From: Belnapia moabensis DSM 16746 | GTDB lineage: Bacteria; Pseudomonadota; Alphaproteobacteria; Acetobacterales; Acetobacteraceae | Reading direction: 5' to 3' | DNA length: 64,000 bases | Assembly (NCBI RefSeq): GCF_000745835.1 | Contig: NZ_JQKB01000021.1 | Location: 1 to 64,000 of the forward strand | Part shown: positions 1 through 7,119 of the stretch, piece after piece | How the letters are laid out: the number at the start of each line of letters is the position of its first letter | Position numbering within the stretch: the first letter of the stretch is position 1 | The notes under the pieces: generated by a model | Databases searched by the model: none | What the model was told of the DNA's origin: nothing | The model's input: only the letters and a program-made list of their open reading frames with translations | Translations under genes and position numbers: made by a program

Positions 1-228
1 GAAGCCAGTCGTCTGGCGCAGCGCCATGCCGAACAGCACCTTCATGGTCAGGCAGGTCTGGACAGCAGCATCGCTATAGAGGGGCTGTCGGCCCCGTTTA
101 CCGGTCGGCGCGGCTTCCCAGGTCATCTCGCGATCGAGCCAGATCGTTAGCGAGCCGCGTCGCTTGAGCCCGTCGCTGTAGGCAGGCCAGTTCCTGGTCT
201 TGTAAGTCGGCGGTGTCGGTCTGCTCAT
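1..228 (-). CDS. IS5-family (IS903-group-like) transposase, N-terminal part, cut by the left edge
   Basis: The reverse-strand frame is open from an ATG at 228 to the window edge, 76 codons. It begins MSRPTPPTYKTRNWPAYSDG and continues LKRRGSLTIWLDREMTWEA, then GRQPLYSDAAVQTCLTMKVLFGMALRQTTGF. The NWPAY...L..RG.LT.WLD pattern and the ALRQT.GF helix are typical of the N-terminal region of IS5-family (IS903 group) transposases. The DDE catalytic region would lie outside the window. A terminal-repeat-like sequence at 277-293 sits about 50 bases upstream of the start, the usual place for the end of such an element. Whether the element is intact cannot be seen here. Confidence 0.75.
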   Translation of the reverse strand, partial: MSRPTPPTYKTRNWPAYSDGLKRRGSLTIWLDREMTWEAAPTGKRGRQPLYSDAAVQTCLTMKVLFGMALRQTTGF

Positions 229-276
229 GCCGTCCAGCTATCACGCTGGATTCACGAGATGAATCCCCCTCAGGCC

Positions 277-293
277 ATTTGTGCAACAGAGCC
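277..293. repeat. Probable terminal inverted repeat of the IS5-family element at the left edge
   Basis: Read on the reverse strand this is GGCTCTGTTGCACAAAT. It closely resembles IS903-type ends (GGCTTTGTTGAATAAA, from memory). It lies just upstream of the reverse-strand transposase start at 228, so the element would run from 293 leftwards out of the window. The other end and the target duplication are not visible. Confidence 0.5.
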
Positions 294-352
294 TCGAGCC
301 GGTCTACGATGCTTACGCACCCAACTACGGCGAACCGATCTATATTTAAGCG

Positions 353-370
353 GCGTTTGTGCAATGAGCC
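353..370. repeat. Second IS-end-like sequence in the same orientation
   Basis: Reverse-strand GGCTCATTGCACAAACGC is very close to the terminal repeat at 277-293 and points the same way, about 77 bases further right. Two same-orientation ends so close together suggest a leftover end from another related insertion. No matching partner end was found. Confidence 0.3.
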
Positions 371-424
371 GCTGAGATCCAGGGTGGGTGTCCCGGCTAC
401 GGTTGAGCCGGTACACTCTCGGGC

Positions 425-1397
425 ATGCCGTTCAAGCACAACGCCGCCCGCCGCCGCCACATCCCGCAGGTCCGCTACCTGGTCCAGAACTGGCCAGCCT
501 ACGAAGCCGGCCTGAAAGCGGCGTGGCGACCTGATGTTCTGGCTCGATGAAGGACGCCCCGAAAGGGCGGCAGGCGCCGCGGCGAAGCACACCAGGGGCC
601 AGGCCTGGTACTCGGATGCGGCGATCGAGTTGGTGCTGATGCTGCGGCTTGTCTTCCATCTCGCTCTGCGCCAGGCCGAGGGTTTCGCCACGAGCGTGCT
701 GCGGCTGCTCGGACAGACGTTGCGGGTTCCGGACCACGCCGCCTTGAGCCGGCACAGCCCCAGCTTTGCCGGGCGGCAGCCCAAGGTCATCCTACACAGC
801 CCGATGCACCTGCTGATCGACAGCACTGGCCTGAAGCTCTTCGGCCAGGGCGAGCGGGATGCGGATAAGCACGGCCGGACGCGCCGATCCTGGCGAAAGC
901 TCCACATTGCGGTCAACGCCGGCACCGGCGAGATCGTCGCCTGCGTGCTGACTGACAATGCCGCTAATGACGCCAGTCAGGTGCCGGCGCTACTCGACGC
1001 GATCAAGAGCAAAATCGCCTCCATGACAGCGGACGGCGCGTACGACGGCGAGCCCGTATACCAGGCCATCGCCACGCCACCAGCCCGATCCACCGCCGGA
1101 TGTGTTACCCCGCCACCTGCGTCGGCGGTGCCGAGCAAGGAGGACGCCAAGGCGCAGAGCCAACGCGATCATCACATTCGGATCACCGCAGAGAAGGGCC
1201 GAATGGCCTGGCAGAGGGCGACAGACTACGGCCGGCGCAGTCTCGCGGAGACCGCGGTCGGACGCTACAAGGCGATCATGGGACCGAAGCTGCGCGCCCG
1301 TATTCTGCCTGCTCAGCGGGGCAAAGCCGCCATAGTCGCCGAGGTGTTCAACCGCATGATCCGAGTTGCGAAGCCGATCTCCATTCGCGTCGCTTGA
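425..1397 (+). pseudogene. IS5-family transposase, frameshifted near 521-530
   Basis: The gene starts at an ATG at 425 (MPFKHNAARRRHIPQ..NWPAYEAGLKA) and runs into a stop at about 550. The rest of the transposase continues in another frame from about 530 (DLMFWLDEGRPERA) to 1397. Dropping one base within 521-530 restores the expected L..(R)GDL.FWLDE reading. The downstream part keeps the DDE residues: D in HLLIDSTGLK, D in TADGAYD, E in RRSLAETAVGRYK. The frameshift alone therefore explains inactivation. The junction has no slippery A-run, so programmed frameshifting is unlikely. The 3' end adjoins another IS fragment at about 1400, and no right-hand terminal repeat could be recognised. Confidence 0.75.
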
Positions 1398-1404
1398 CAC
1401 CTCT

Positions 1405-1892
1405 CGGGTGGAGCCGTGCTGTAGGCGCACCTTAACCTCCGTGCACCATCGCTTCTCCACAAGCTACTCGCCGGGGTCACAAAGCTTCAACCCCGTGCTG
1501 TCCACCAGCAGGTGCACAGACTCACGCCCAAGGCGCGGGCGCGGTACCTCTGGTGTCTCCGCTCGACGGCTTATCGTGCTGTGGTCGGGTACGGCGAGGT
1601 CGAGGCCAAGCAGGCCGATGATGAAGGTCATGAGACCTTCCGTCTGGCGCAGCGCCAGGTGGAATACTGCCGGTAAAGTCTGCGCCGTGGTGATCGCCAG
1701 GGCGGAGTAGCGTGGCTGTCCACACTGTGTAGTCCGCGGCTCAGCCCGCCATGCTTTGATCGCGTCGGCCGTGAACCCCACCTTCAAGCTCCCGCGTGCT
1801 CGCAGACCAGCCTCGTAGGCAGGCCAATTCGTCACCCTGTGTTGCTGGCGTGAAATGTAGTGCTGGCGGTCGGCGTTGGCTTTGAATGGCAA
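1405..1892 (-). pseudogene. IS5-family transposase, 5' fragment with internal stop
   Basis: Reverse-strand remnant starting at 1892 with MPFKANADRQHYISR and NWPAYEAGLRARGSL. It continues with FHLALRQTEGL and the first DDE aspartate in VHLLVDSTGLKLCDPGE. The frame then hits TAG at 1464-1466, exactly where relatives carry tryptophan (GEWLVEK). In-frame LVEK follows, then the similarity ends at about 1405, where the 3' end of the neighbouring opposite-strand transposase begins. More than half of the protein, including the second D and the E, is missing. It belongs to the same family as the copy at 425-1397 but is a divergent member. Confidence 0.7.
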
Positions 1893-1978
1893 GTTGGGAC
1901 CCCTTGGCGAAATCGGGCAGGGCCCTGGCCCTATTTACACCGGAGACGCCATTCGACCTATTCGTGCACCAAGCTCTT

Positions 1979-4321
1979 TCATCCGAGAACAGAACCTTCT
2001 AGGGCGCCCTGTGCAACAAGATGCCCACGTGCCAGTGGCACTCCCATCTCACAGGCCAGTCCTGTTGTCTCCCAGGTGAGCGACACTACTCCGCCGAGTT
2101 GACCTCGCACCGTGCCTTCCAGCACGCGCATACCAAAGCCACGTCGCCCAGGCGGCCCAGGTACTACCGGCCCGCCCGCCTCCACCCAGCGCAGCCGTAG
2201 GGTCGTGTTGGCCAGGTCGAGGTGCCACGACACCGAAACGCGTCCCTCCGGTACCGACAGCGCGCCGTGCTTCACCGCGTTTGTCGCTAACTCATGCAGC
2301 ACCATGGCAATCGGCTGCGCCGCGCCGGGTGGCAGTACCACGGGTGGCCCGTTCAGCTCGGCGCGTTGTCCGGCGAGGAAGGGCTCGATTTCACCCTGCA
2401 CAAGCGCGCGCATATCAGCCCCAGTCCAGCGGTCTTCGGCCAGCAGCGTCTGCGCCCGTGCGAGTGCGCTCACCCGACCCTCTACTGCTCGGGCGTAGGA
2501 CGCGGCGTCCTCCTTAGGAGTTAGGCGCAGCGTCGCCTGCACTACGGCAAGCGCGTTCTTGGCCCGGTGGTCCACCTCGCGCGAGAGGAGGGCCTGTCGC
2601 TCATCAGCCACCTTTCGCTCGGTCACGTCGGTCAGGACGGCAAGAAAACGGCGGCGCCCCGCTTGTTGGAAGTGGCGGCCATGGACCTCCAGCCAGCGCT
2701 CTTCCCCATCCGAGCCGCGCCGGATGCGATGGATTAGATGAAAAGTGTCGTCCTCCCGAGCCGTGCGCTCATGCTCAGCCCGTATGGCCGCGATGTCGTC
2801 GGGATGGATCAGGCCAAGGAAAGCGGCTCGTGGGACCCGGCCGTCGGTTGGGGTGGGCAGGCCGTAGAGCTCGAAGACACGGGGCGTGCCGATGCCTTCC
2901 TCGCCCTCCAGATCCACGTCCCAGATGCCGAGGCCGACCGCTTCCGTGGCGAGACGCAATCGCGCCTCGCTTTCTCGCAGCGCCGCCTCGGCCCGCTTGC
3001 GGGCGGTGGTATCGCTCGCCTGGATGACGAAGAACCGCACGGCTCGGTCCGAACCCTTGACCGCGGTGACTGCGGCGTCCGCGGTGCGAACCTCGCCGTC
3101 AGCGGCTTGGTACAGATCTTCTGAGAGTACCGGGCCGTCGGCCCGCGCGGCTTCGGCAAGACGACCGGACCAGGCGTCACGCATGGCGGGGAGGCCGGCC
3201 CAGAAAGGGGTGTCCCAAAAGAAGCGCCCGATCACCTGCTCGCGTCTCAGCTGAGCGGCGCGCAGCGGCAGCTCGTTGATCTCAAGCGTGACACCCTCCG
3301 GGGAGAGAACGGCCATGAATTGGAACTGCTGGTCAAAGACGCCGCGGAAGCGCTCCTCGCTCGCTCGCAGTGCCTGTTCAGCCGCGTCGCGTGCGGTCTC
3401 GTCGCGCAATGTAAGCACCGCGCCGACCTGCGTGCGATCAACGGCCAGCAGCGGCCGCGCACTGCCGACGGCGAGCACCTCGGAGCCATCGGGCCGGCGG
3501 ATACGCCAGCGCGCATCAGTCACCGTTTCGCCCCGGAGCACGGCGCGCGCGAGTGGCAGCTCGGCTGACGGATAGGTGCGACCGTCCTCGGTCAAGAGGT
3601 GGTAGGTCTTGCTGTAAGCATCAGGCAGGACATCCAGCCGCGCCACACCGTGGATCTGAGCTGCTGCGTCGTTCACGAAAGTGATGCGCCCGGCGGCATC
3701 AGCAACGATCACCCCTTCGGCGAGCTGCCCAAGAACTCCGGCGTGTTCGGTCAGCCGGGCCCCGTCCTCATCGGTCCGAAGCGGCATTGGCGGGCCGCTG
3801 GCCCAGAAGCGAGGGTCATCCTTCTGGAGGTCCCTGCGCTCGCCGGCCGTGCCTCCTTCAGCAAGCCCGCTGGCTATCTCCTCCTCCAGCGTGCCGGCGG
3901 TGCAGCCCGGCGGGTCGGCCGTAAACGTCGCGTACTCGGTCTCGCCCATCGCACCGGCCCGGGATGCATGGGGTTGTCCGGTGAGGTTGCCGGCGAGACC
4001 GGCATAGGTCGGGATGCGATCGAGGGCCGCGCCGAGGGCACGCTCAGCATCCGCCAGGTCGAAGTCCTGCTGAAGGGTAAGCCAATAGGCGCCTCCCGTG
4101 CCACAGAAGCGCCCAAGGCGAGTAGCCATTTCAGGCGTGACACCGGTCATGCCCGAGAGCAGGCGGTGAAGCGCCTGCCGTGTGACGCCGAGTTCGCGCG
4201 CGGCACGGGCAACTGAAATGCCGGATACTGCGAGCATCCGCTGTCGCAATACTGAGCCTGGGTGGGGAGGCGCCGCCGGCTGCAATGTCGCCGAGCCCGG
4301 GCCCTCCGGATTTTCACTCAA
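1979..4321 (-). CDS. HigA-type HTH fused to a triple-PAS HWE-family sensor histidine kinase
   Basis: 780 residues. Residues 19-95 (HPGSVLRQRML..SGISVARAARELGVTRQALHRLLSG..GVTPEMATRLGRFCG..AYWLTLQQDFDL) match the HigA/VapI antitoxin XRE helix-turn-helix along its whole length, including the W-LQ--DL tail. A linker (about 100-185) leads to three PAS/PAC units (about 190-315, 318-445, 450-570). The HWE kinase core follows: phospho-acceptor H585 in EVDHRAKN, N-box N681 in HELATNAVKHG and the diagnostic W-x-E at 712-714. No membrane segment is evident, so it should be cytoplasmic. Everything is in one frame with no nearby stop. There is no adjacent response regulator and no HigB toxin. HWE kinases often feed light, redox or general-stress pathways. 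The HTH suggests it may also bind DNA, but this is inference. The gene ends about 90 bases from an IS remnant. Confidence 0.85.
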   Translation of the reverse strand: MSENPEGPGSATLQPAAPPHPGSVLRQRMLAVSGISVARAARELGVTRQALHRLLSGMTGVTPEMATRLGRFCGTGGAYWLTLQQDFDLADAERALGAALDRIPTYAGLAGNLTGQPHASRAGAMGETEYATFTADPPGCTAGTLEEEIASGLAEGGTAGERRDLQKDDPRFWASGPPMPLRTDEDGARLTEHAGVLGQLAEGVIVADAAGRITFVNDAAAQIHGVARLDVLPDAYSKTYHLLTEDGRTYPSAELPLARAVLRGETVTDARWRIRRPDGSEVLAVGSARPLLAVDRTQVGAVLTLRDETARDAAEQALRASEERFRGVFDQQFQFMAVLSPEGVTLEINELPLRAAQLRREQVIGRFFWDTPFWAGLPAMRDAWSGRLAEAARADGPVLSEDLYQAADGEVRTADAAVTAVKGSDRAVRFFVIQASDTTARKRAEAALRESEARLRLATEAVGLGIWDVDLEGEEGIGTPRVFELYGLPTPTDGRVPRAAFLGLIHPDDIAAIRAEHERTAREDDTFHLIHRIRRGSDGEERWLEVHGRHFQQAGRRRFLAVLTDVTERKVADERQALLSREVDHRAKNALAVVQATLRLTPKEDAASYARAVEGRVSALARAQTLLAEDRWTGADMRALVQGEIEPFLAGQRAELNGPPVVLPPGAAQPIAMVLHELATNAVKHGALSVPEGRVSVSWHLDLANTTLRLRWVEAGGPVVPGPPGRRGFGMRVLEGTVRGQLGGVVSLTWETTGLACEMGVPLARGHLVAQGALEGSVLG

Positions 4322-4432
4322 GCCTTCCCCTCCGATCTCCTGCGGACCGCAGGGCCCACAATCAGAGTGTAAACTGGTCCGGACACATAGAAAACTTGAG
4401 GTTCACTGGTGTCGAAGCGGCTTTGTTCTGGC

Positions 4433-4537
4433 TAGGAGACCTGTGCGCGGATCGACCGAGACACAGTATCTGGCACCTGGGCGCCTGAGACAGCCGCTAC
4501 AGAATGTGGCTCACCGGACCCGCGCACAGGTCTCCTA
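4433..4537. mobile_element. MITE-like 105-bp element with 18-bp perfect terminal inverted repeats
   Basis: The left arm at 4433-4450 (TAGGAGACCTGTGCGCGG) is repeated exactly in inverted orientation at 4520-4537, with a 69-base non-coding interior. The GAGACCTnTGC core recalls ends of some IS5-family elements, and the flanks gCTAG / CTAAg resemble a YTAR target. It lies between the HigA-kinase start and a small gene, in a region rich in IS remnants. A non-autonomous miniature element is the simplest reading. A large-loop hairpin with a regulatory role is the alternative. Confidence 0.45.
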
Positions 4538-4551
4538 AGGCAACACCAACT

Positions 4552-4576
4552 GGAACCAGATGATTGGATTCCGGTT
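4552..4576 (+). promoter_or_regulatory. Possible EcfG-type (general stress sigma factor) promoter
   Basis: GGAAC at 4552-4556 is followed after 16 bases by GGTT at 4573-4576. The alphaproteobacterial EcfG consensus is GGAAC-N16/17-CGTT, so this is one base off in the -10 element. It sits about 28 bases before the start at 4604 of a small charged protein of the kind often found among stress genes. Based on sequence match only. Confidence 0.3.
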
Positions 4577-4603
4577 CTGGCGAGATCCTGCTCGGAGCGC
4601 ATC

Positions 4604-4834
4604 ATGGCGAAGCAAAGCAAAGACCCGGCACAATCGACTGACAACCGGCACGAGAAAGCTCGGGACCTCGGCGAAGCGGCATTGGGTAAGCTAGCAGAGG
4701 GACGGGAGGCCGAGGCCGACCAGCTGATCGAAGAGGCCAAAAAGCTTGATGAGTCTGCGTTGAAGGAGATTGTTGCGGACCTTGAGGAGGATGCCGGCTC
4801 GAACCCGGATGCGGCTAAGAACTCACAAGGCTGA
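4604..4834 (+). CDS. Small highly charged conserved hypothetical protein
   Basis: 76 residues, starting MAKQSKDPAQSTDNRHEKAR. It is rich in Asp, Glu, Lys and Ala, with predicted helical repeats (GEAALGKLAEGREAEADQLI, then EEAKKLDESALKEIV) and an acidic tail DLEEDAGSNPD. There is no signal peptide, membrane segment or cysteine. The composition resembles small soluble stress-associated proteins of Rhizobiales and Rhodospirillales, but no named family is assigned. GGAG precedes the ATG at about 8 bases, and a possible EcfG-type promoter lies immediately upstream. It stands alone, with IS-derived sequence on both sides. Confidence 0.65.
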   Translation: MAKQSKDPAQSTDNRHEKARDLGEAALGKLAEGREAEADQLIEEAKKLDESALKEIVADLEEDAGSNPDAAKNSQG

Positions 4835-4849
4835 CCGCCGGGCGTGCTC

Positions 4850-4988
4850 CCTGCTGAGTGTTGGTGCGCGTAGCCGGAGTAGCCGTTGAACGCTTTCCTG
4901 CAGTCGCGGCAGCGGACCGGCGGTAACCCTGGGCCGCACGGTCCAACCGCTCCGCGACGGCAGCAGAGCCGCAAGCCACACAGTTCAT
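4850..4988 (-). pseudogene. N-terminal remnant of an IS6-like transposase, frameshifted
   Basis: From an ATG at 4988 the reverse strand reads MNCVACGSAAVAERLDRAAQ then GYRR. Similarity continues after a shift near 4915 as RCRDCRKAFNGYSGY. The combined pattern CxxC....AERxxRxAQGYRRFRCRDCxxxFN..SG is the zinc-ribbon start of IS6-like transposases. Restoring one base (TTC for TC at about 4915) rejoins the two halves. Similarity fades at about 4850, so nearly all of the catalytic domain is gone. Confidence 0.5.
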
Positions 4989-5109
4989 CACCAGCTTCCG
5001 CCCCGCTGGCTCCGGTGCTTACCGGCGCCGCCCCGGCCAGCCAAAGAGGGCGCGTGGTGCTAACCACGACTGATTCGACGCACCGGCCCGACAATAGATA
5101 CCACTGGGC

Positions 5110-6180
5110 CTACCTCAACCATTTCAGCTTCTCTCCGTGCGTGTCGCTCAACCCGAGCACACGCTCGCCTCCGTTAGGCCACAAGGTCAGTCGCAGGCTC
5201 GCCTGCTCGCCGTAGGCCGGATCCGCCTCGAAGCGGAGCCAGGCGAAGGGCGCCTCGCTGGTCGCAGCCGCCCCGACCCGCGCCGCATGCGTTGCGACCC
5301 GGACAGCGGTCTCCTTTGGGGCGTACTGGAGGGCCACCGCATGCATGAGAACGCGCGCCACCCCCTCCTCGGCGGCACCCGGGTCAAGCGCCGCTTCGGT
5401 CCAGGCGGCTGCCTCTGCGCGGTCCAGCCGGGGCGGGTCGGTGGCCGCGACACTGATGGCAGCTTCGACGCGGGCGAGCCTGTCGGCCTGATCGGGCCAC
5501 ACGTAGGCGAGCAGGCGCTCGCGGTCCGTAGGGTTTGCCACGTCAAGCGGGTCGAGGTCGCACCCCTGCTGCCGCAGAACATGTAGCGACACGTCTGCCG
5601 GCGGCGGGTCACCCTCCCAAGCGGGAGCGACCCTGACCAGCGCGCCCAGCGTGCCGGCCGTCACCCCGCCCAACTGGTGCTCGTAGCGATCGAGCACGAG
5701 GACGAGGCCCGCGCTCGCACCGAGCTCGTGCAGCGCGAAGGGCAATCCGCCGGTCTCGGCGGCGATAACGAGGAGGCCCGCCATGAGCGGGCCCGAGCGC
5801 ATGGGCTCGTTGGTCTGTGGCGCGCGGTCGAGCCACGGCAGGAGGTCGGCATCGGCCTCGGGCAAGGCGTCGGCCAAGGTCGCCTGGAGCGTCTCCGCTT
5901 CTGGTAGTGAATTGGGCGGGTACATCGCAGCCAGGCGCGGCAGGCGCCCCCGCCGGACCAGGGCGTGCAGACCGCCGGCCAATCTGAGCGGAACCGAATC
6001 GCCGCGTGCGTCGGGCCGCCCGGACCAGTTGAGCACGCGTCGTCCGACTTCTGTCGAGCGGTCGAGCGAACGCTCGAGCACCTCGCAGAGCAGACCCGTG
6101 AAGGGCGAGCCGCGTTTGGCGCACGCTTCGGCCTGTGCGGCAAATGCCTTGCGAATGGTGATTTCGGCTGAGGTCACCAT
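5110..6180 (-). CDS. DUF2332 family protein
   Basis: 356 residues, MVTSAEITIRKAFAAQAEAC onward. The layout matches DUF2332 (PF10094): an N-terminal helical part with G.P.t..lc..l, a central YPPNSLPEAE segment, and the signature LPFALHELGASAGLVLVLDR (about 150-170), which looks like a Gly-rich nucleotide-binding loop. Near the C-terminus AVALQYAP and FAWLRFE are also typical. The biochemical role of the family is not established. No signal peptide or membrane helix is seen. It lies 165 bases downstream of an alpha/beta hydrolase and a DUF3182 gene on the same strand and may share their transcript. The intervening 6181-6345 has no recognisable feature. Confidence 0.85.
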   Translation of the reverse strand: MVTSAEITIRKAFAAQAEACAKRGSPFTGLLCEVLERSLDRSTEVGRRVLNWSGRPDARGDSVPLRLAGGLHALVRRGRLPRLAAMYPPNSLPEAETLQATLADALPEADADLLPWLDRAPQTNEPMRSGPLMAGLLVIAAETGGLPFALHELGASAGLVLVLDRYEHQLGGVTAGTLGALVRVAPAWEGDPPPADVSLHVLRQQGCDLDPLDVANPTDRERLLAYVWPDQADRLARVEAAISVAATDPPRLDRAEAAAWTEAALDPGAAEEGVARVLMHAVALQYAPKETAVRVATHAARVGAAATSEAPFAWLRFEADPAYGEQASLRLTLWPNGGERVLGLSDTHGEKLKWLR

Positions 6181-6345
6181 GGGCGGGTCCCTGTGGTCGT
6201 GTTCGCCCCGTCGGAACGCGTCTGCGCGGGGGGAGCCTTGTGGGGCGGACGCCGTTGGGCGGAGGGATCACGCCCGACAAGGTCCTCCAGAGCGGCCGCG
6301 TCTGTCCGGGCGACATCCCGTGCAGCAAGGCTTGTGCAAAGCCTT

Positions 6346-7119
6346 TCAACCCGCCCACGGATGGCCGGAAGGGTAGGCTTGACCGCCTCTGGCGTCCAAC
6401 ACCATCTCCGTCACCCAACTCATAAGCAGCGCGGCATAGGCCTCCTGTGACGCCCTGTCGGACAGCCCGTGGTCGGCACCCTCGATCCGGCGATAGGTCA
6501 GCGAGCGTGCGCGCCGGAACGCCGCGAGGTAATTCGCGACCACCGCGTGGGGGATGATGTCGTCGTGCTCGGATTCAACGATCAGCGCATCACCTTCGAA
6601 CTCTGCGCAGGCGCGCAGCGCCCGGTTCTCCTCCGCGGCGACCGGGCCCCGCCGATAAGCCGCCAAAGCGTCCTTGTCGAGCCGCTGCTTCGGTGCCGCC
6701 CAATCCTCGTCTCGGTAAAGAGCAGGCACCCGCAAGGTGAGCCACCTGACGGGCCGGAGTGTGGTAAGGATAGCCGCCAGGTAGGCGCCGTAGCTGCTGC
6801 CGACGGCGCCGATCGCCGCCGGGTCGACGCCCGGCTGACCGGCTAGCGTATCGTAGGCCGCAACAAGGTCGCGCAGGTTGTCCTCACGCGACACGGTGTT
6901 GTGCCGGGGGTCATCTCGCGCCACGCCGCGCGGCTCGAAGGTTAGGCCGACGCAGCCGAGCGACGCAATCTGACGGGCGCGGGGGAGGTAGACGTCCTGA
7001 TTGCTCCCCCACCCCTGCACGAACAGCATGCCGGGAATCGCGGTCGCCGGCGCGACCACGGTACCGGGAATGCTCCGACCGTCGACAGGAATTTCGACCG
7101 CTTCATCGCGCGTAGCCAT
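6346..7119 (-). CDS. Alpha/beta hydrolase (dienelactone-hydrolase-like)
   Basis: 257 residues. After an N-terminal strand region (VEIPVDGRSIPGTVVAP) comes the oxyanion segment MLFVQGWGSNQ, the nucleophile elbow GSSYGA (Ser at about 109), a candidate acid in ESEHDDIIP and the catalytic His in IEGADHGLSD. The order is that of serine alpha/beta hydrolases with an acyl-esterase or dipeptidyl-peptidase-like cap. There is no secretion signal, so it is probably cytoplasmic. The start codon at 7119 shares its first base with the stop of the upstream DUF3182 gene (TGATG), which implies translational coupling. The substrate is unknown. Confidence 0.8.
   Translation of the reverse strand: MATRDEAVEIPVDGRSIPGTVVAPATAIPGMLFVQGWGSNQDVYLPRARQIASLGCVGLTFEPRGVARDDPRHNTVSREDNLRDLVAAYDTLAGQPGVDPAAIGAVGSSYGAYLAAILTTLRPVRWLTLRVPALYRDEDWAAPKQRLDKDALAAYRRGPVAAEENRALRACAEFEGDALIVESEHDDIIPHAVVANYLAAFRRARSLTYRRIEGADHGLSDRASQEAYAALLMSWVTEMVLDARGGQAYPSGHPWAG

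Noticed and set aside
521-530. Programmed frameshift in the IS5 transposase
   Set aside because: There is no A-run or slippery heptamer at the break; the upstream frame ends shortly after. Plain mutation explains it better.
4322-4603. A HigB toxin partner for the HigA-like domain
   Set aside because: No RelE-fold frame was found up- or downstream, so a standard toxin-antitoxin pair is not claimed.
4432-5094. Reverse-strand frame spanning the MITE, the small gene and the IS6 remnant
   Set aside because: Covers three unrelated things; only the short zinc-ribbon part (4850-4915) has meaning, as a transposase remnant.
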